Source of the DNA: an uncultured Frankineae bacterium
GTDB lineage: Bacteria; Actinomycetota; Actinomycetes; Mycobacteriales; SCTD01
DNA: 43,083 nt
NCBI GenBank assembly: GCA_902805775.1
Contig: CADCUB010000051.1
Span: forward strand, 1-43,083
Reading direction: 5' to 3'
Shown: in pieces, positions 8,243 to 17,018 of the stretch
Position numbering within the stretch: the stretch's first letter is position 1
Layout of the letters: every line of letters begins with the position of its first letter
The notes under the pieces: generated by a model
What the model saw: only the letters and a program-made list of their open reading frames with translations
What the model was told of the DNA's origin: nothing
The model's database searches: none
Position numbers and translations under genes: made by a program

Positions 8243-8553
8243 GCCGCGACCCGCGCGCGCAGGTGGCGCTCGCGCAGCGCCAGGAAGGCGGGGAAGCTGA
8301 AGGCCACAGCCACGGCGAAGGTCAGCGGGAGCAGGACGAGGGTGGCCGCCGGCATCCCCAGCCGCCGCACCTCCGCGACGATGAAGACGCAGACGACGAG
8401 CGCCACGACGATGACGTCGACCGCGGCGGACGACGAGGCCGAGGTGGCGAACCAGTTGCCGAGGTAGGAGCCCTCCTCGCCGGACGCCCGGAGGTTGAAG
8501 AACCAGGTGCCGGCGGCACCTGCCAGCGCGAGCGCGACGTACACGACAGCCAC
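8239..8553 (-). CDS. DUF2834 domain small membrane protein
   Basis: A three-helix membrane protein of 104 residues when started at the GTG at 8553. That start has AAGGGGG five bases upstream. The frame is also open to a GTG at 8580, but that codon lies inside a palindromic operator, so the shorter form is preferred. The sequence fits DUF2834: a first helix, a WFFNLRA loop, [18 protein letters not shown], the VRRLGMP loop and a closing [14 protein letters not shown]. Members are small inner-membrane proteins without assigned function. It is the first gene of an operon with the polytopic protein and the ABM protein. Confidence 0.8.
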   Translation of the reverse strand: MAVVYVALALAGAAGTWFFNLRASGEEGSYLGNWFATSASSSAAVDVIVVALVVCVFIVAEVRRLGMPAATLVLLPLTFAVAVAFSFPAFLALRERHLRARVAA

Positions 8554-8565
8554 GGCGGCCCCCTT

Positions 8566-8580
8566 GTGAACGGTGTTCAC
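8566..8580. promoter_or_regulatory. Palindromic operator 1 (probable TetR site)
   Basis: GTGAACGGTGTTCAC is a perfect inverted repeat GTGAAC-N3-GTTCAC. It lies just before the preferred start of the DUF2834 gene in the intergenic region shared with a TetR gene, and it repeats at 8591-8605. Confidence 0.8.
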
Positions 8581-8590
8581 GCAGTCTGCC

Positions 8591-8605
8591 GTGAACGGCG
8601 TTCAC
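8591..8605. promoter_or_regulatory. Palindromic operator 2 (probable TetR site)
   Basis: GTGAACGGCGTTCAC repeats operator 1 with one changed central base. The centres of the two sites are 25 bases apart. TetR proteins commonly bind such sites in divergent promoters and repress both directions. Confidence 0.8.
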
Positions 8606-8653
8606 ATGCAAGGCCTACCGTGGACGTCCTCGCACACCGCGTCAGGAGGTCCG

Positions 8654-9354
8654 GTGGTCGGTCCGCAGGGCCCGCTGACGCCGCAGCGCATCGTCGCGAC
8701 CAGCCGCGCCCTGCTGGTGGAGGGCGGCCCGCCCGCGGTCGTCGTCCGGGAGGTCGCCCGCCGGCTCGGGGTGACCGCCCCGGCGCTGTACCGCCACGTG
8801 GCCGGCCGGGACGACCTGCTCACGCTGCTCATCACCGCCTGCCACGACGAGCTGACCGAGGCCTGCGAGGCGGCGCTGCAGGCGGCACCGCCGGACCCCG
8901 AGCTGCGCCTGCGCGCAGCGACCTGGGCCTTCCGGTCGTGGGCGCTGGCCCACCGGACCGAGTTCGGGCTGCTCTACGGCACGCCGATCGTGGGCTACTC
9001 CGCTCCGGCGCAGGGGCCGACGCTGCGCAGCGGGCGCCGGTTCGGCCAGCTGTTCGGCGGCCTGTTCGTCGACCTGCAGCGGGCGGGCCGGCTCCGGTCG
9101 CCGGGCGGTGCGGCGCTGGGCGCGGCGCTCAGCGCCGACCTGCGGGCCGCGGCCGAGCGGCTGGGCCTGCCCCTGCGCCCGGGCGAGGTGCACACCTTCG
9201 TCGTCGGCTACCACCGGATGCTCGGCATCGTGTCGGTCGAGGTGTCGGGCCACCTGTCCTGGGCGCTGGCCGACAGCGAGCCCTTCGTGCGCGGGCAGCT
9301 CGAGGAGCTCCTGGACGACCTGCTGCTCCCCCGCCCCGCGAGCGCTCCTGGGGT

Positions 9355-9358
<4 letters not shown>
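8654..9358 (+). CDS. TetR/AcrR family transcriptional regulator
   Basis: A 234-residue repressor. The N-terminal helix-turn-helix is visible as [17 protein letters not shown] followed by [19 protein letters not shown] (~residues 29-47) and the DLLTLL helix. The ligand-binding part, with [19 protein letters not shown], resembles the WHG-type C-terminal domain. The chosen start is GTG 8654 behind AGGAGG at 8644-8649; the open frame runs further upstream but would cover operator 2. Twin GTGAAC-N3-GTTCAC palindromes lie upstream, so it probably represses itself and the divergent DUF2834 operon. Its stop shares CTAG with the stop of the convergent mutase gene. Confidence 0.88.
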
Positions 9359-10932
<1,574 letters not shown>

Positions 10933-11007
10933 GGAGGGACCTCTCACTCGACCGCAGGGAGCTGCGCGGGAAGCCTAGAGCGGACGCCCGCCTCCGCCCG
11001 GCCGGCT

Positions 11008-11035
11008 TTGACTCGTCGGACACAGCGGGTAGGCA
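11008..11035 (+). promoter_or_regulatory. Promoter of the Ser/Thr kinase gene
   Basis: TTGACT at 11008-11013 is a good -35 box, followed after 16 bases by TAGGCA at 11030-11035 as a possible -10 box six bases before the GTG at 11042. Confidence 0.5.
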
Positions 11036-11041
11036 GATGTC

Positions 11042-12679
11042 GTGGACCTGCACTCCCGTCGGCTCGTCGCCGGGCGCTACCGGCTGCACTCGCCGGTCGG
11101 TGCAGGTGCGATGGGCACGGTCTGGCGGGCCGAGGACGAGGTGCTCGGCCGCGAGGTCGCCGTCAAGGAGATGATCTTCCCGTACGGCCTGTCGGACACC
11201 GAGCGCGAGGTGCTGCGCGAGCGCACCCGGCGCGAGGCGCGCGCCGCGGCCCGGCTCGACCACCCGAGCGCCGTCACCGTCTACGACGTCGTCGAGGAGG
11301 ACGGCTGCCCCTACCTGGTGATGGAGCTGGTCGAGGCGCGCACGCTGTCCGAGGTCGTGCGCAGCGACGGCCCGCTGTCGCCGCAGCGCACCGCCCAGGT
11401 CGGCCTGGCCCTGCTCGGCGCGCTGGAGACCGCCCACCGGCAGGGCATCGTGCACCGCGACGTCAAGCCGGGGAACGTCCTGCTCGGGCCCGAGGACGAC
11501 GGCCGGCCCGGGCGGGTCGTGCTCACCGACTTCGGGATCGCCTCCTCCGTCGGCGACTCCAGCATCACCAGCACCGGCCTGCTCCTGGGCTCGCCGGCCT
11601 ACATCGCCCCCGAGCGCGCGCGCGGCCTGCCGCCCGGCCCGCCGTCCGACCTGTGGTCCCTGGGCGCCACGCTGTTCACCGCCGTCGAGGGCCGCCCGCC
11701 GTACGACGGGGGCGACCCCCTGCTGACCGTCACCGCCGTCGTGACGGGCGAGCACGAGCCGTTCGTCGCCGCCGGTCCCCTGGCACCGGTCCTGGAGAGC
11801 CTGCTGGAGCGCGACCCGGACCGGCGGCTGAGCGCCGCCGAGGCGCGCGCCGCCCTGCTGCCGCTGGCCTCCAGCGCGCCGGCCGCGCCGACCGTCGCGA
11901 CGCCGGTCCCGCTGCCGGCGCCGCGTGCCGAGGCCGAGCGGCGCACCGAGCGCACGACCGCGCTGCCGCTGCAGGACCTGCACGACGCGGCAGCCGGGCG
12001 GCCCCCGTCCCCGCGCGCGCCGTCCCGGCCCGCAGCGTCCCCCGCGACGCCACCCCGTCCCGCACGACCGGCCCCCCGACGCCGCTCGTGGGCGCCGCTC
12101 GCCCTCGTCGTCGCGATCGTGGTGCTGGCCGGCGCGATCGTCGCCTACGTGATGTCGCTGTCCCCGCCCGACGACGGCCCCATGACGACAGCGGCGCCGA
12201 CGGCCTCGGCGCCGGCCGGGGCCTCGCCCGGGCCGCTGCCCGCGGGATGGACGCGGTACGAGGACGCGGCCGAGGGCTGGAGCGTCGGCGTGCCCCCGGG
12301 CTACGAGCGCAGCGACCGCAACGGTCAGGTGCAGTTCCGCGACGACGAGCGGCGGCGGACGCTGCGCATCGAGGCCAGCCCGCCCCGGGGCGAGCCGCTG
12401 GCGGTGTTCACCGCCTTCTCGGCGGCGCTCGAGGGCTCCCTGCAGGACTACGAGCAGCTGCGGCTGGAGGAGAGCGAGTTCCGGGGGCTGCCGGCAGCCG
12501 ACCTCGAGTTCACCTTCTTCGACGAGACCGGGCTCCGGGTGCTCGACCGCACGTTCGTCGACGAGGCGGGCGGGCAGGCGTACGCGCTCTACTGGCAGAC
12601 CAACGCCCGCGACTGGGAGCAGGCGCGTCCGCTGTTCGACCAGGTCCTCGAGACCTTCGCCCCCCGCTCCGCGCAGTGA
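11042..12679 (+). CDS. Transmembrane Ser/Thr protein kinase (PknB-like)
   Basis: A 545-residue bacterial Hanks-type kinase. The glycine loop is VGAGAMGTVW (~19-28), the ATP-anchoring Lys is in VAVKEM, the catalytic loop is HRDVKPGN (~138-145), DFG begins the activation loop and SPAYIAPE ends it. A Pro/Arg-rich juxtamembrane stretch leads to one membrane helix at about 350-372 (LALVVAIVVLAGAIVAYVM). An extracellular part of about 145 residues follows and holds no PASTA repeats, so the sensed signal differs from PknB proper. It is monocistronic. An FHA protein at 30.7 kb is a conceivable phospho-target in the same genome (inference). Confidence 0.92.
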   Translation: MDLHSRRLVAGRYRLHSPVGAGAMGTVWRAEDEVLGREVAVKEMIFPYGLSDTEREVLRERTRREARAAARLDHPSAVTVYDVVEEDGCPYLVMELVEARTLSEVVRSDGPLSPQRTAQVGLALLGALETAHRQGIVHRDVKPGNVLLGPEDDGRPGRVVLTDFGIASSVGDSSITSTGLLLGSPAYIAPERARGLPPGPPSDLWSLGATLFTAVEGRPPYDGGDPLLTVTAVVTGEHEPFVAAGPLAPVLESLLERDPDRRLSAAEARAALLPLASSAPAAPTVATPVPLPAPRAEAERRTERTTALPLQDLHDAAAGRPPSPRAPSRPAASPATPPRPARPAPRRRSWAPLALVVAIVVLAGAIVAYVMSLSPPDDGPMTTAAPTASAPAGASPGPLPAGWTRYEDAAEGWSVGVPPGYERSDRNGQVQFRDDERRRTLRIEASPPRGEPLAVFTAFSAALEGSLQDYEQLRLEESEFRGLPAADLEFTFFDETGLRVLDRTFVDEAGGQAYALYWQTNARDWEQARPLFDQVLETFAPRSAQ

Positions 12680-12717
12680 CCGGGCTGTGCAGCACCTCAC
12701 AGCGTCCGGCGGTCGCC

Positions 12718-12743
12718 CGGCGGGCAGGAGGCAGGGCCCGCCG
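12718..12743 (+). terminator. Hairpin after the kinase gene
   Basis: CGGCGGGC (12718-12725) pairs perfectly with GCCCGCCG (12736-12743) around a 10-base loop. There is no U-tract. It ends directly before the sdh -10 box, so it may separate kinase transcription from the operon. Confidence 0.45.
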
Positions 12744-12744
12744 A

Positions 12745-12750
12745 TAGCAT
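12745..12750 (+). promoter_or_regulatory. -10 box of the sdhCDAB operon
   Basis: TAGCAT matches TANNNT about 48 bases before the sdhC start. The expected transcript start falls at or just inside the hairpin at 12755-12777. No clear -35 box is seen. Confidence 0.45.
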
Positions 12751-12754
12751 GAGA

Positions 12755-12777
12755 CGTCCAGGTGGCGTGCCTGGACG
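12755..12777. promoter_or_regulatory. Palindrome at the 5' end of the sdh message
   Basis: CGTCCAGG and CCTGGACG form a perfect 8-bp inverted repeat with a seven-base spacer, between the -10 box and the sdhC ribosome binding site. It could be an operator overlapping the transcript start or an RNA hairpin at the 5' end. Confidence 0.45.
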
Positions 12778-12797
12778 CAGGTCTGGAGGCGATCGTC

Positions 12798-13190
12798 GTG
12801 CAGGCACCCGCTGGCACCCTCTACCGGGGCCGCGAAGGCATGTGGAGCTGGGTCGCACACCGCGTCACCGGCGTCCTCATCTTCTTCTTCCTGTTCGCGC
12901 ACGTGCTCGACACGGCGCTGGTCCGGGTGTCGCCGGACAGCTACAACCGGATCATGGACACCTACAAGACGCCGCTGGTCAACCTCATGGAGATCGGGCT
13001 GCTCGGCGCGGTGCTGTTCCACGCGCTCAACGGGCTGCGCGTCACCGCCATCGACTTCTGGGCCAAGGGCACCCGCTACCAGAAGCAGATGATGTGGGCG
13101 GTGCTCGCGGTCTTCGTGCTGCTGATGGTCCCGTCGGTCTACCGGATGACGGCCCACTCCTTCGCCGAGCTGTTCGGGAGCACCTCGTGA
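12798..13190 (+). CDS. sdhC: Succinate dehydrogenase cytochrome b556 subunit
   Basis: A 130-residue membrane anchor of succinate dehydrogenase. The start is the GTG at 12798 with GGAGG eight bases upstream, giving the family's short N-terminus before GTLYRGREGMWSWVAHRVTG. Three membrane helices follow. His in FFFLFAHVLDTAL is the likely heme b ligand, and the conserved HALNGLRV lies in the second helix. Its stop overlaps the sdhD start (GTGA). First gene of the sdhCDAB operon. Confidence 0.93.
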   Translation: MQAPAGTLYRGREGMWSWVAHRVTGVLIFFFLFAHVLDTALVRVSPDSYNRIMDTYKTPLVNLMEIGLLGAVLFHALNGLRVTAIDFWAKGTRYQKQMMWAVLAVFVLLMVPSVYRMTAHSFAELFGSTS

Positions 13191-13666
13191 CCGCGATCGA
13201 CGCGACCGGCAACATGACGCCCGGCTCCACCGTCCAGCCCGACGACGACGACCGCCTGCGCATCGAGTCGCCGCGCACGCGCCGCAAGCGCCCCACGCAG
13301 AACGGCCGGGGCACCAACTTCGAGATGTACGCGTGGATCTTCATGCGCATGTCGGGGCTGCTGCTCGTGTTCCTCGTGCTGGGACACCTGTTCATCATGC
13401 TGCTGCTCGACGGCGGCGTGCAGCGCATCAACTTCGCCTTCGTGGCCGGCCGCTGGTCCTCGCCGTTCTGGCAGACCTGGGACCTGCTTCAGCTGTGGCT
13501 GGCGCAGCTGCACGGCACGAACGGCCTGCGGTGGATCATCAACGACTACGCCGAGCGCGACGGCACCCGCTTCTGGCTCAAGACCCTGCTCTACACGGCG
13601 TCGTTCCTCGTGCTCGTGCTCGGCACCCTCGTGATCTTCACCTTCGACCCCGACCTCGCGGGCTAG
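13187..13666 (+). CDS. sdhD: Succinate dehydrogenase hydrophobic membrane anchor subunit
   Basis: A 159-residue protein with an N-terminal polar tail of about 45 residues that contains Arg/Lys-rich and Asp-rich stretches, followed by three membrane helices (SGLLLVFLVLGHLFIMLLL; an amphipathic HGTNGLRWIINDY region; LYTASFLVLVLGTLVIF). The GTG at 13187 shares four bases with the sdhC stop. With SdhC it anchors the catalytic subunits, binds quinone and probably heme b. Confidence 0.92.
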   Translation: MTAIDATGNMTPGSTVQPDDDDRLRIESPRTRRKRPTQNGRGTNFEMYAWIFMRMSGLLLVFLVLGHLFIMLLLDGGVQRINFAFVAGRWSSPFWQTWDLLQLWLAQLHGTNGLRWIINDYAERDGTRFWLKTLLYTASFLVLVLGTLVIFTFDPDLAG

Positions 13667-13676
13667 GGAGCGCGTC

Positions 13677-15458
13677 ATGGCTTCAGGAGCAGTGCAGTTC
13701 CACCGCTACGACACGATCATCGTCGGCGCCGGCGGGGCCGGGATGCGCGCCGCGCTCGAGGCCGGACAGCGGTCGCGGACCGCCGTGCTCACCAAGCTCT
13801 ACCCGACGCGCTCCCACACCGGCGCGGCGCAGGGCGGCATGTGCGCCGCGCTCGCCAACGTCGAGGAGGACAACTGGGAGTGGCACACCTTCGACACCGT
13901 CAAGGGCGGTGACTACCTCGTCGACCAGGACGCCGCCGAGGTGATGTGCAAGGAGGCCATCGACGCGGTCCTCGACCTCGAGAAGATGGGCCTGCCGTTC
14001 AACCGCACCCCCGAGGGCCGCATCGACCAGCGGCGCTTCGGCGGGCACACCCGCAACCACGGCGAGGCCGCCGTGCGCCGGTCCTGCTTCGCCGCCGACC
14101 GCACCGGCCACATGATCCTGCAGACGCTGTACCAGCAGTGCGTCAAGCACGAGATCGACTTCTTCAACGAGTTCTACGTCCTCGACATCGTCTTCAGCGA
14201 GGTCGACGGCCAGCGCGTCACGAGCGGCGTCGTCGCGTACGAGCTGTCCAGCGGCGACCTGCACGTGTTCCACACCAAGGCCGTGCTGTTCGCGACCGGC
14301 GGCTTCGGCAAGGTCTTCAAGGTCACCTCCAACGCCCACACGCTCACCGGCGACGGCATGGGCATCGTCTACCGCAAGGGCCTGCCGCTCGAGGACATGG
14401 AGTTCTTCCAGTTCCACCCGACAGGCATCTGGAAGATGGGCATCCTGCTGTCGGAGGCCGCGCGCGGCGAGGGCGGGATCCTGCGCAACAAGGACGGCGA
14501 GCGCTTCATGGAGCGCTACGCCCCCACCATCAAGGACCTCGCGCCGCGCGACATGGTGGCCCGCGCCATCTACAGCGAGATCCGACAGGGCCGTGGCTGC
14601 GGGCCGAACGCCGACCACGTGCTGCTCGACCTCACCCACCTGCCGCCCGAGGTCATCGACGCCAAGCTCCCCGACATCACCGAGTTCGCGCGCACCTACC
14701 TGGGCGTCGAGCCCTACACCGAGGGCATCCCGATCCAGCCCACGGCGCACTACGCGATGGGCGGCATGCCGACCAACATCGACGCCGAGGTCATGCGCGA
14801 CAACGTCAACGTCGTGCCCGGCCTGTACGCCGCCGGCGAGGTCGCCTGCGTGTCGGTGCACGGCGCGAACCGCCTCGGCACCAACTCCCTGCTCGACATC
14901 AACGTGTTCGGGCGCCGCGGCGGGCTCGCGGCCGCGGCGTACGCCAACGCCGCCGACTTCGCCGAGCTGCCGCCCCAGCCGGAGCGGGAGACGCTCGCAC
15001 TGCTGCAGCGGCTCAAGGACGGCGGCGGCACCGAGCTCGTCGCGCAGATCCGCTCGGAGCTGCAGGAGACCATGGACGCCAACGCGTCCGTCTACCGCAC
15101 GGAGGCCACGCTCAAGCAGGCCGAGGTCGACATCGCCGGCCTGAAGGACCGCTACCTGCGCATCGGCGTCGCCGACCGCGGCAAGCGCTACAACACCGAG
15201 CTGCTCGAGGCCGTCGAGCTGGGCTTCCTGCTCGACCTGGCCGAGTGCCTGGTCGTGTCGGCCAAGGCCCGCAACGAGTCCCGCGGCGGGCACTTCCGCG
15301 AGGACTACCCGACGCGCGACGACGTCAACTTCATGCGCCACACGATGGCCTACAAGGTGCCCGACGCCGACGGCAAGGTGCACTTCTCCTCCGAGGTGCG
15401 CCTCGACTACAAGCCGGTCGTGCAGACCCGCTACGAGCCCATGGAACGGAAGTACTGA
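13677..15458 (+). CDS. sdhA: Succinate dehydrogenase flavoprotein subunit
   Basis: A 593-residue catalytic subunit that oxidises succinate to fumarate with covalently bound FAD. DTIIVGAGGAGMRAALEA binds the dinucleotide, RSHTGAAQGG contains the His that links to FAD, HTRNHGEAAVRRSC and HPTGIWKMG belong to the active site, and HYAMGGMPTN and GANRLGTNSLLD are family signatures. The ATG at 13677 follows a GGGAG ribosome binding site and lies 10 bases after sdhD. Only one base separates its stop from sdhB. Confidence 0.97.
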   Translation: MASGAVQFHRYDTIIVGAGGAGMRAALEAGQRSRTAVLTKLYPTRSHTGAAQGGMCAALANVEEDNWEWHTFDTVKGGDYLVDQDAAEVMCKEAIDAVLDLEKMGLPFNRTPEGRIDQRRFGGHTRNHGEAAVRRSCFAADRTGHMILQTLYQQCVKHEIDFFNEFYVLDIVFSEVDGQRVTSGVVAYELSSGDLHVFHTKAVLFATGGFGKVFKVTSNAHTLTGDGMGIVYRKGLPLEDMEFFQFHPTGIWKMGILLSEAARGEGGILRNKDGERFMERYAPTIKDLAPRDMVARAIYSEIRQGRGCGPNADHVLLDLTHLPPEVIDAKLPDITEFARTYLGVEPYTEGIPIQPTAHYAMGGMPTNIDAEVMRDNVNVVPGLYAAGEVACVSVHGANRLGTNSLLDINVFGRRGGLAAAAYANAADFAELPPQPERETLALLQRLKDGGGTELVAQIRSELQETMDANASVYRTEATLKQAEVDIAGLKDRYLRIGVADRGKRYNTELLEAVELGFLLDLAECLVVSAKARNESRGGHFREDYPTRDDVNFMRHTMAYKVPDADGKVHFSSEVRLDYKPVVQTRYEPMERKY

Positions 15459-15459
15459 G

Positions 15460-16215
15460 ATGACCGTCGTCGAGGAGCGCCCGGCGGACCAGCAGTCCCC
15501 CGTGGCGGACCACCTGCGGGTGGTCACCCTCAAGATCCGGCGCTACGACCCCGAGGTCGCGCCGGACGCGCACTGGCAGAGCTTCGAGGTGCCGGTGGAG
15601 AAGGGCGACCGGCTGCTGGACGCCCTGCACCAGGTGAAGTGGTACCAGGACGGCTCGCTGTCGTTCCGCCGCTCCTGCGCGCACGGCGTCTGCGGCTCGG
15701 ACGCGATGCGCATCAACGGCGTCAACCGGCTGGCGTGCAAGGTGCTCGTGAAGGACCTGGGCGACGAGATCCTCGTCGAGCCGATCAAGGGCCTGCCGGT
15801 CCTGAAGGACCTCATCGTCGACATGGAGCCCTTCTTCGAGGCGTTCCGCTCGATCAAGCCGTTCCTCATCACCGACGGCCGCGAGCCGACCCGTGAGCGG
15901 CTGCAGTCGGCCGAGGACCGCGAGCGGTTCGACGACACCACCAAGTGCATCATGTGCGCGGCCTGCACGACCTCGTGCCCGGTGTTCTGGAACGACGAGA
16001 GCTACTTCGGCCCGCAGGCCATCGTCATGGCGCACCGCTTCATCTTCGACAGCCGTGACGAGGGCGCCGAGGAGCGGCTGGAGATCCTCAACGACCGCGA
16101 GGGCGTGTGGCGCTGCCGCACGACCTTCAACTGCACCGACGCCTGCCCGCGCGGCATCCAGGTGACCAAGGCCATCCAGGAGGTCAAGCGCGCCCTGATC
16201 TTCCGGCGCAGCTGA
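15460..16215 (+). CDS. sdhB: Succinate dehydrogenase iron-sulfur subunit
   Basis: A 251-residue protein that passes electrons from FAD to quinone. Cys ligands of the [2Fe-2S] centre are in SCAHGVCGSDAM and the following LAC. The C-terminal ferredoxin domain has CIMCAACTTSCP and CTDACPRGI for the [4Fe-4S] and [3Fe-4S] centres. Length and order are normal. It is the last gene of sdhCDAB and is followed by a 32-base perfect-type hairpin at 16231-16262. Confidence 0.97.
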   Translation: MTVVEERPADQQSPVADHLRVVTLKIRRYDPEVAPDAHWQSFEVPVEKGDRLLDALHQVKWYQDGSLSFRRSCAHGVCGSDAMRINGVNRLACKVLVKDLGDEILVEPIKGLPVLKDLIVDMEPFFEAFRSIKPFLITDGREPTRERLQSAEDRERFDDTTKCIMCAACTTSCPVFWNDESYFGPQAIVMAHRFIFDSRDEGAEERLEILNDREGVWRCRTTFNCTDACPRGIQVTKAIQEVKRALIFRRS

Positions 16216-16230
16216 CGTCCCTTCGCGCCC

Positions 16231-16262
16231 GAGGGCCGTCTCCCGGCCGGGAGGCGGCCCTC
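16231..16262 (+). terminator. Strong hairpin terminator of the sdh operon
   Basis: GAGGGCCGTCTCCCGG is followed at once by CCGGGAGGCGGCCCTC, a 16-base inverted repeat with a single T/G pairing. It lies 15 bases after the sdhB stop. No U-tract follows, as is common in high-GC actinomycetes. Confidence 0.8.
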
Positions 16263-16290
16263 CGTGCGTCTGGTGCGCACGTCCTAGGGG

Positions 16291-16490
16291 ACGTCGTGGC
16301 CTCGGGCGGGGCCGGCGTCGGGGGGTGACACTTCCGCGGCGGCGTCGTGGACCTCGGGCGGGCTGTCGTCCGGGGCGCCACCTCCGCGTGACGTCGTAGA
16401 CCTCGGGCGGGCGGTCGTCCGGAGCCCACCTCCGCCTGACGTCGTGGACCTCGGGCGGGCTGTCGTCCGGGGCGCCACCTCCCCTGCGGC
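16291..16490. repeat. Four imperfect tandem repeats of about 49 bp
   Basis: The phrase CGTCGTGGACCTCGGGCGGG recurs with starts at about 16292, 16343, 16392 and 16440, that is at spacings of 51, 49 and 48 bases. Copies 2 and 4 are almost identical over the first 45 bases (including GGGCGCCACCTCC). Copies 1 and 3 are more diverged. The period is not a multiple of three and drifts, so a protein repeat is unlikely. No start with a ribosome binding site is seen on either strand. Function unknown. Confidence 0.75.
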
Positions 16491-16518
16491 GTGGTGCCGA
16501 CCGCTCGGGCCGCCCTTC

Positions 16519-16548
16519 GGAACTGCACTCACGTGCGAGGGCAGTTCC
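16519..16548. repeat. 30-bp palindrome, copy 1
   Basis: GGAACTGC and GCAGTTCC arms, with CTC/GAG inside, close around ACGTGC. With its flanks (CGCCCTTC before, CAGGGCGCCG after) it is repeated 56 bases further on. It looks like a dispersed intergenic palindrome, and could also act as a hairpin in RNA. Confidence 0.7.
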
Positions 16549-16574
16549 ACAGGGCGCCGTTGGGCCGCCCCTTC

Positions 16575-16604
16575 GGAAGTGCCCTCACGTGCGAGGGCAG
16601 TTCC
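16575..16604. repeat. 30-bp palindrome, copy 2
   Basis: GGAAGTGCCCTC pairs with GAGGGCAGTTCC with one mismatch around a six-base centre ACGTGC. It is the second copy of the element at 16519-16548. Confidence 0.7.
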
Positions 16605-16694
16605 GCAGGCGCCGGCAGGTGTCCGAGCGCCACTCCGGCTCCCCCCGTCGCGCGGTACACCTGCGCCGCCCGGCAGCCGTCCGGGCGCCACTAG

Positions 16695-16744
16695 CCCTGC
16701 GCGGCGCGGGACGCCCCGCCGCGCGGGCAACCAGTTGCGCAGGG
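16695..16744. other. Nested inverted repeat in the gene-poor segment
   Basis: CCCTGCGC (16695-16702) pairs with GCGCAGGG (16737-16744), and a GC-rich hairpin lies inside. It sits just upstream of the promoter at 16771 and may be a terminator or part of an RNA. Otherwise the 16605-16770 stretch shows no gene. Confidence 0.4.
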
Positions 16745-16770
16745 GAAGGGCCGGTACGCCGGAAAACGGC

Positions 16771-16800
16771 TTGGCTGGATCCGTGCTCCCGCCCTACCGT
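16771..16800 (+). promoter_or_regulatory. Promoter for the leader/47-aa gene unit
   Basis: TTGGCT at 16771-16776 and TACCGT at 16795-16800 are separated by 18 bases. The expected transcript start coincides with the ATG at 16807, implying a leaderless first ORF. Confidence 0.55.
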
Positions 16801-16806
16801 CCTGGC

Positions 16807-16821
16807 ATGCGCCTGCGCTAG
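16807..16821 (+). CDS. Possible leaderless four-codon leader peptide (MRLR)
   Basis: ATG-CGC-CTG-CGC-TAG begins six bases after a good -10 box, so a ribosome could start at the 5' end of the transcript. It has three possible hairpins behind it and a 47-codon gene 200 bases further on. The ORF is too short for statistical support; the case rests on position alone. Confidence 0.35.
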   Translation: MRLR

Positions 16822-16830
16822 ACATCTCGC

Positions 16831-16885
16831 CCCGCCGCTGACGACGCGCGGCGGGCGCACTGCACGGCTCGGTCCTACGAGCCGT
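16831..16885 (+). promoter_or_regulatory. Two perfect hairpins in the leader of the 47-aa gene
   Basis: CCCGCCGC/GCGGCGGG (16831-16838 and 16848-16855) enclose the loop TGACGACGC. ACGGCTCG/CGAGCCGT (16864-16871 and 16878-16885) enclose GTCCTA. A weaker CCCCC/GGGGG pair follows at 16910-16927. The series suggests a structured 5' leader or a small RNA. The loop word CTGACGACG recurs in two hairpins at 42.7 kb. Confidence 0.5.
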
Positions 16886-17018
16886 CGACCACCGCTGCGC
16901 CGGTGCTCACCCCCGCTCCCAAGGGGGAACCTGCCTCTCCCGGGCCGCCGTCCGCCGGCGCAGCCAGGCCGCGCGCGCACCCCGGGGCCGTCGCACCGCA
17001 CACCTCCAGGAGGACCCC

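Noticed and set aside
16284-16730. 148-codon open frame on the minus strand across the repeats
   Set aside because: The repeat period is not a multiple of three, there is no ribosome binding site, and the translation is a low-complexity Pro/Arg/Ser sequence.
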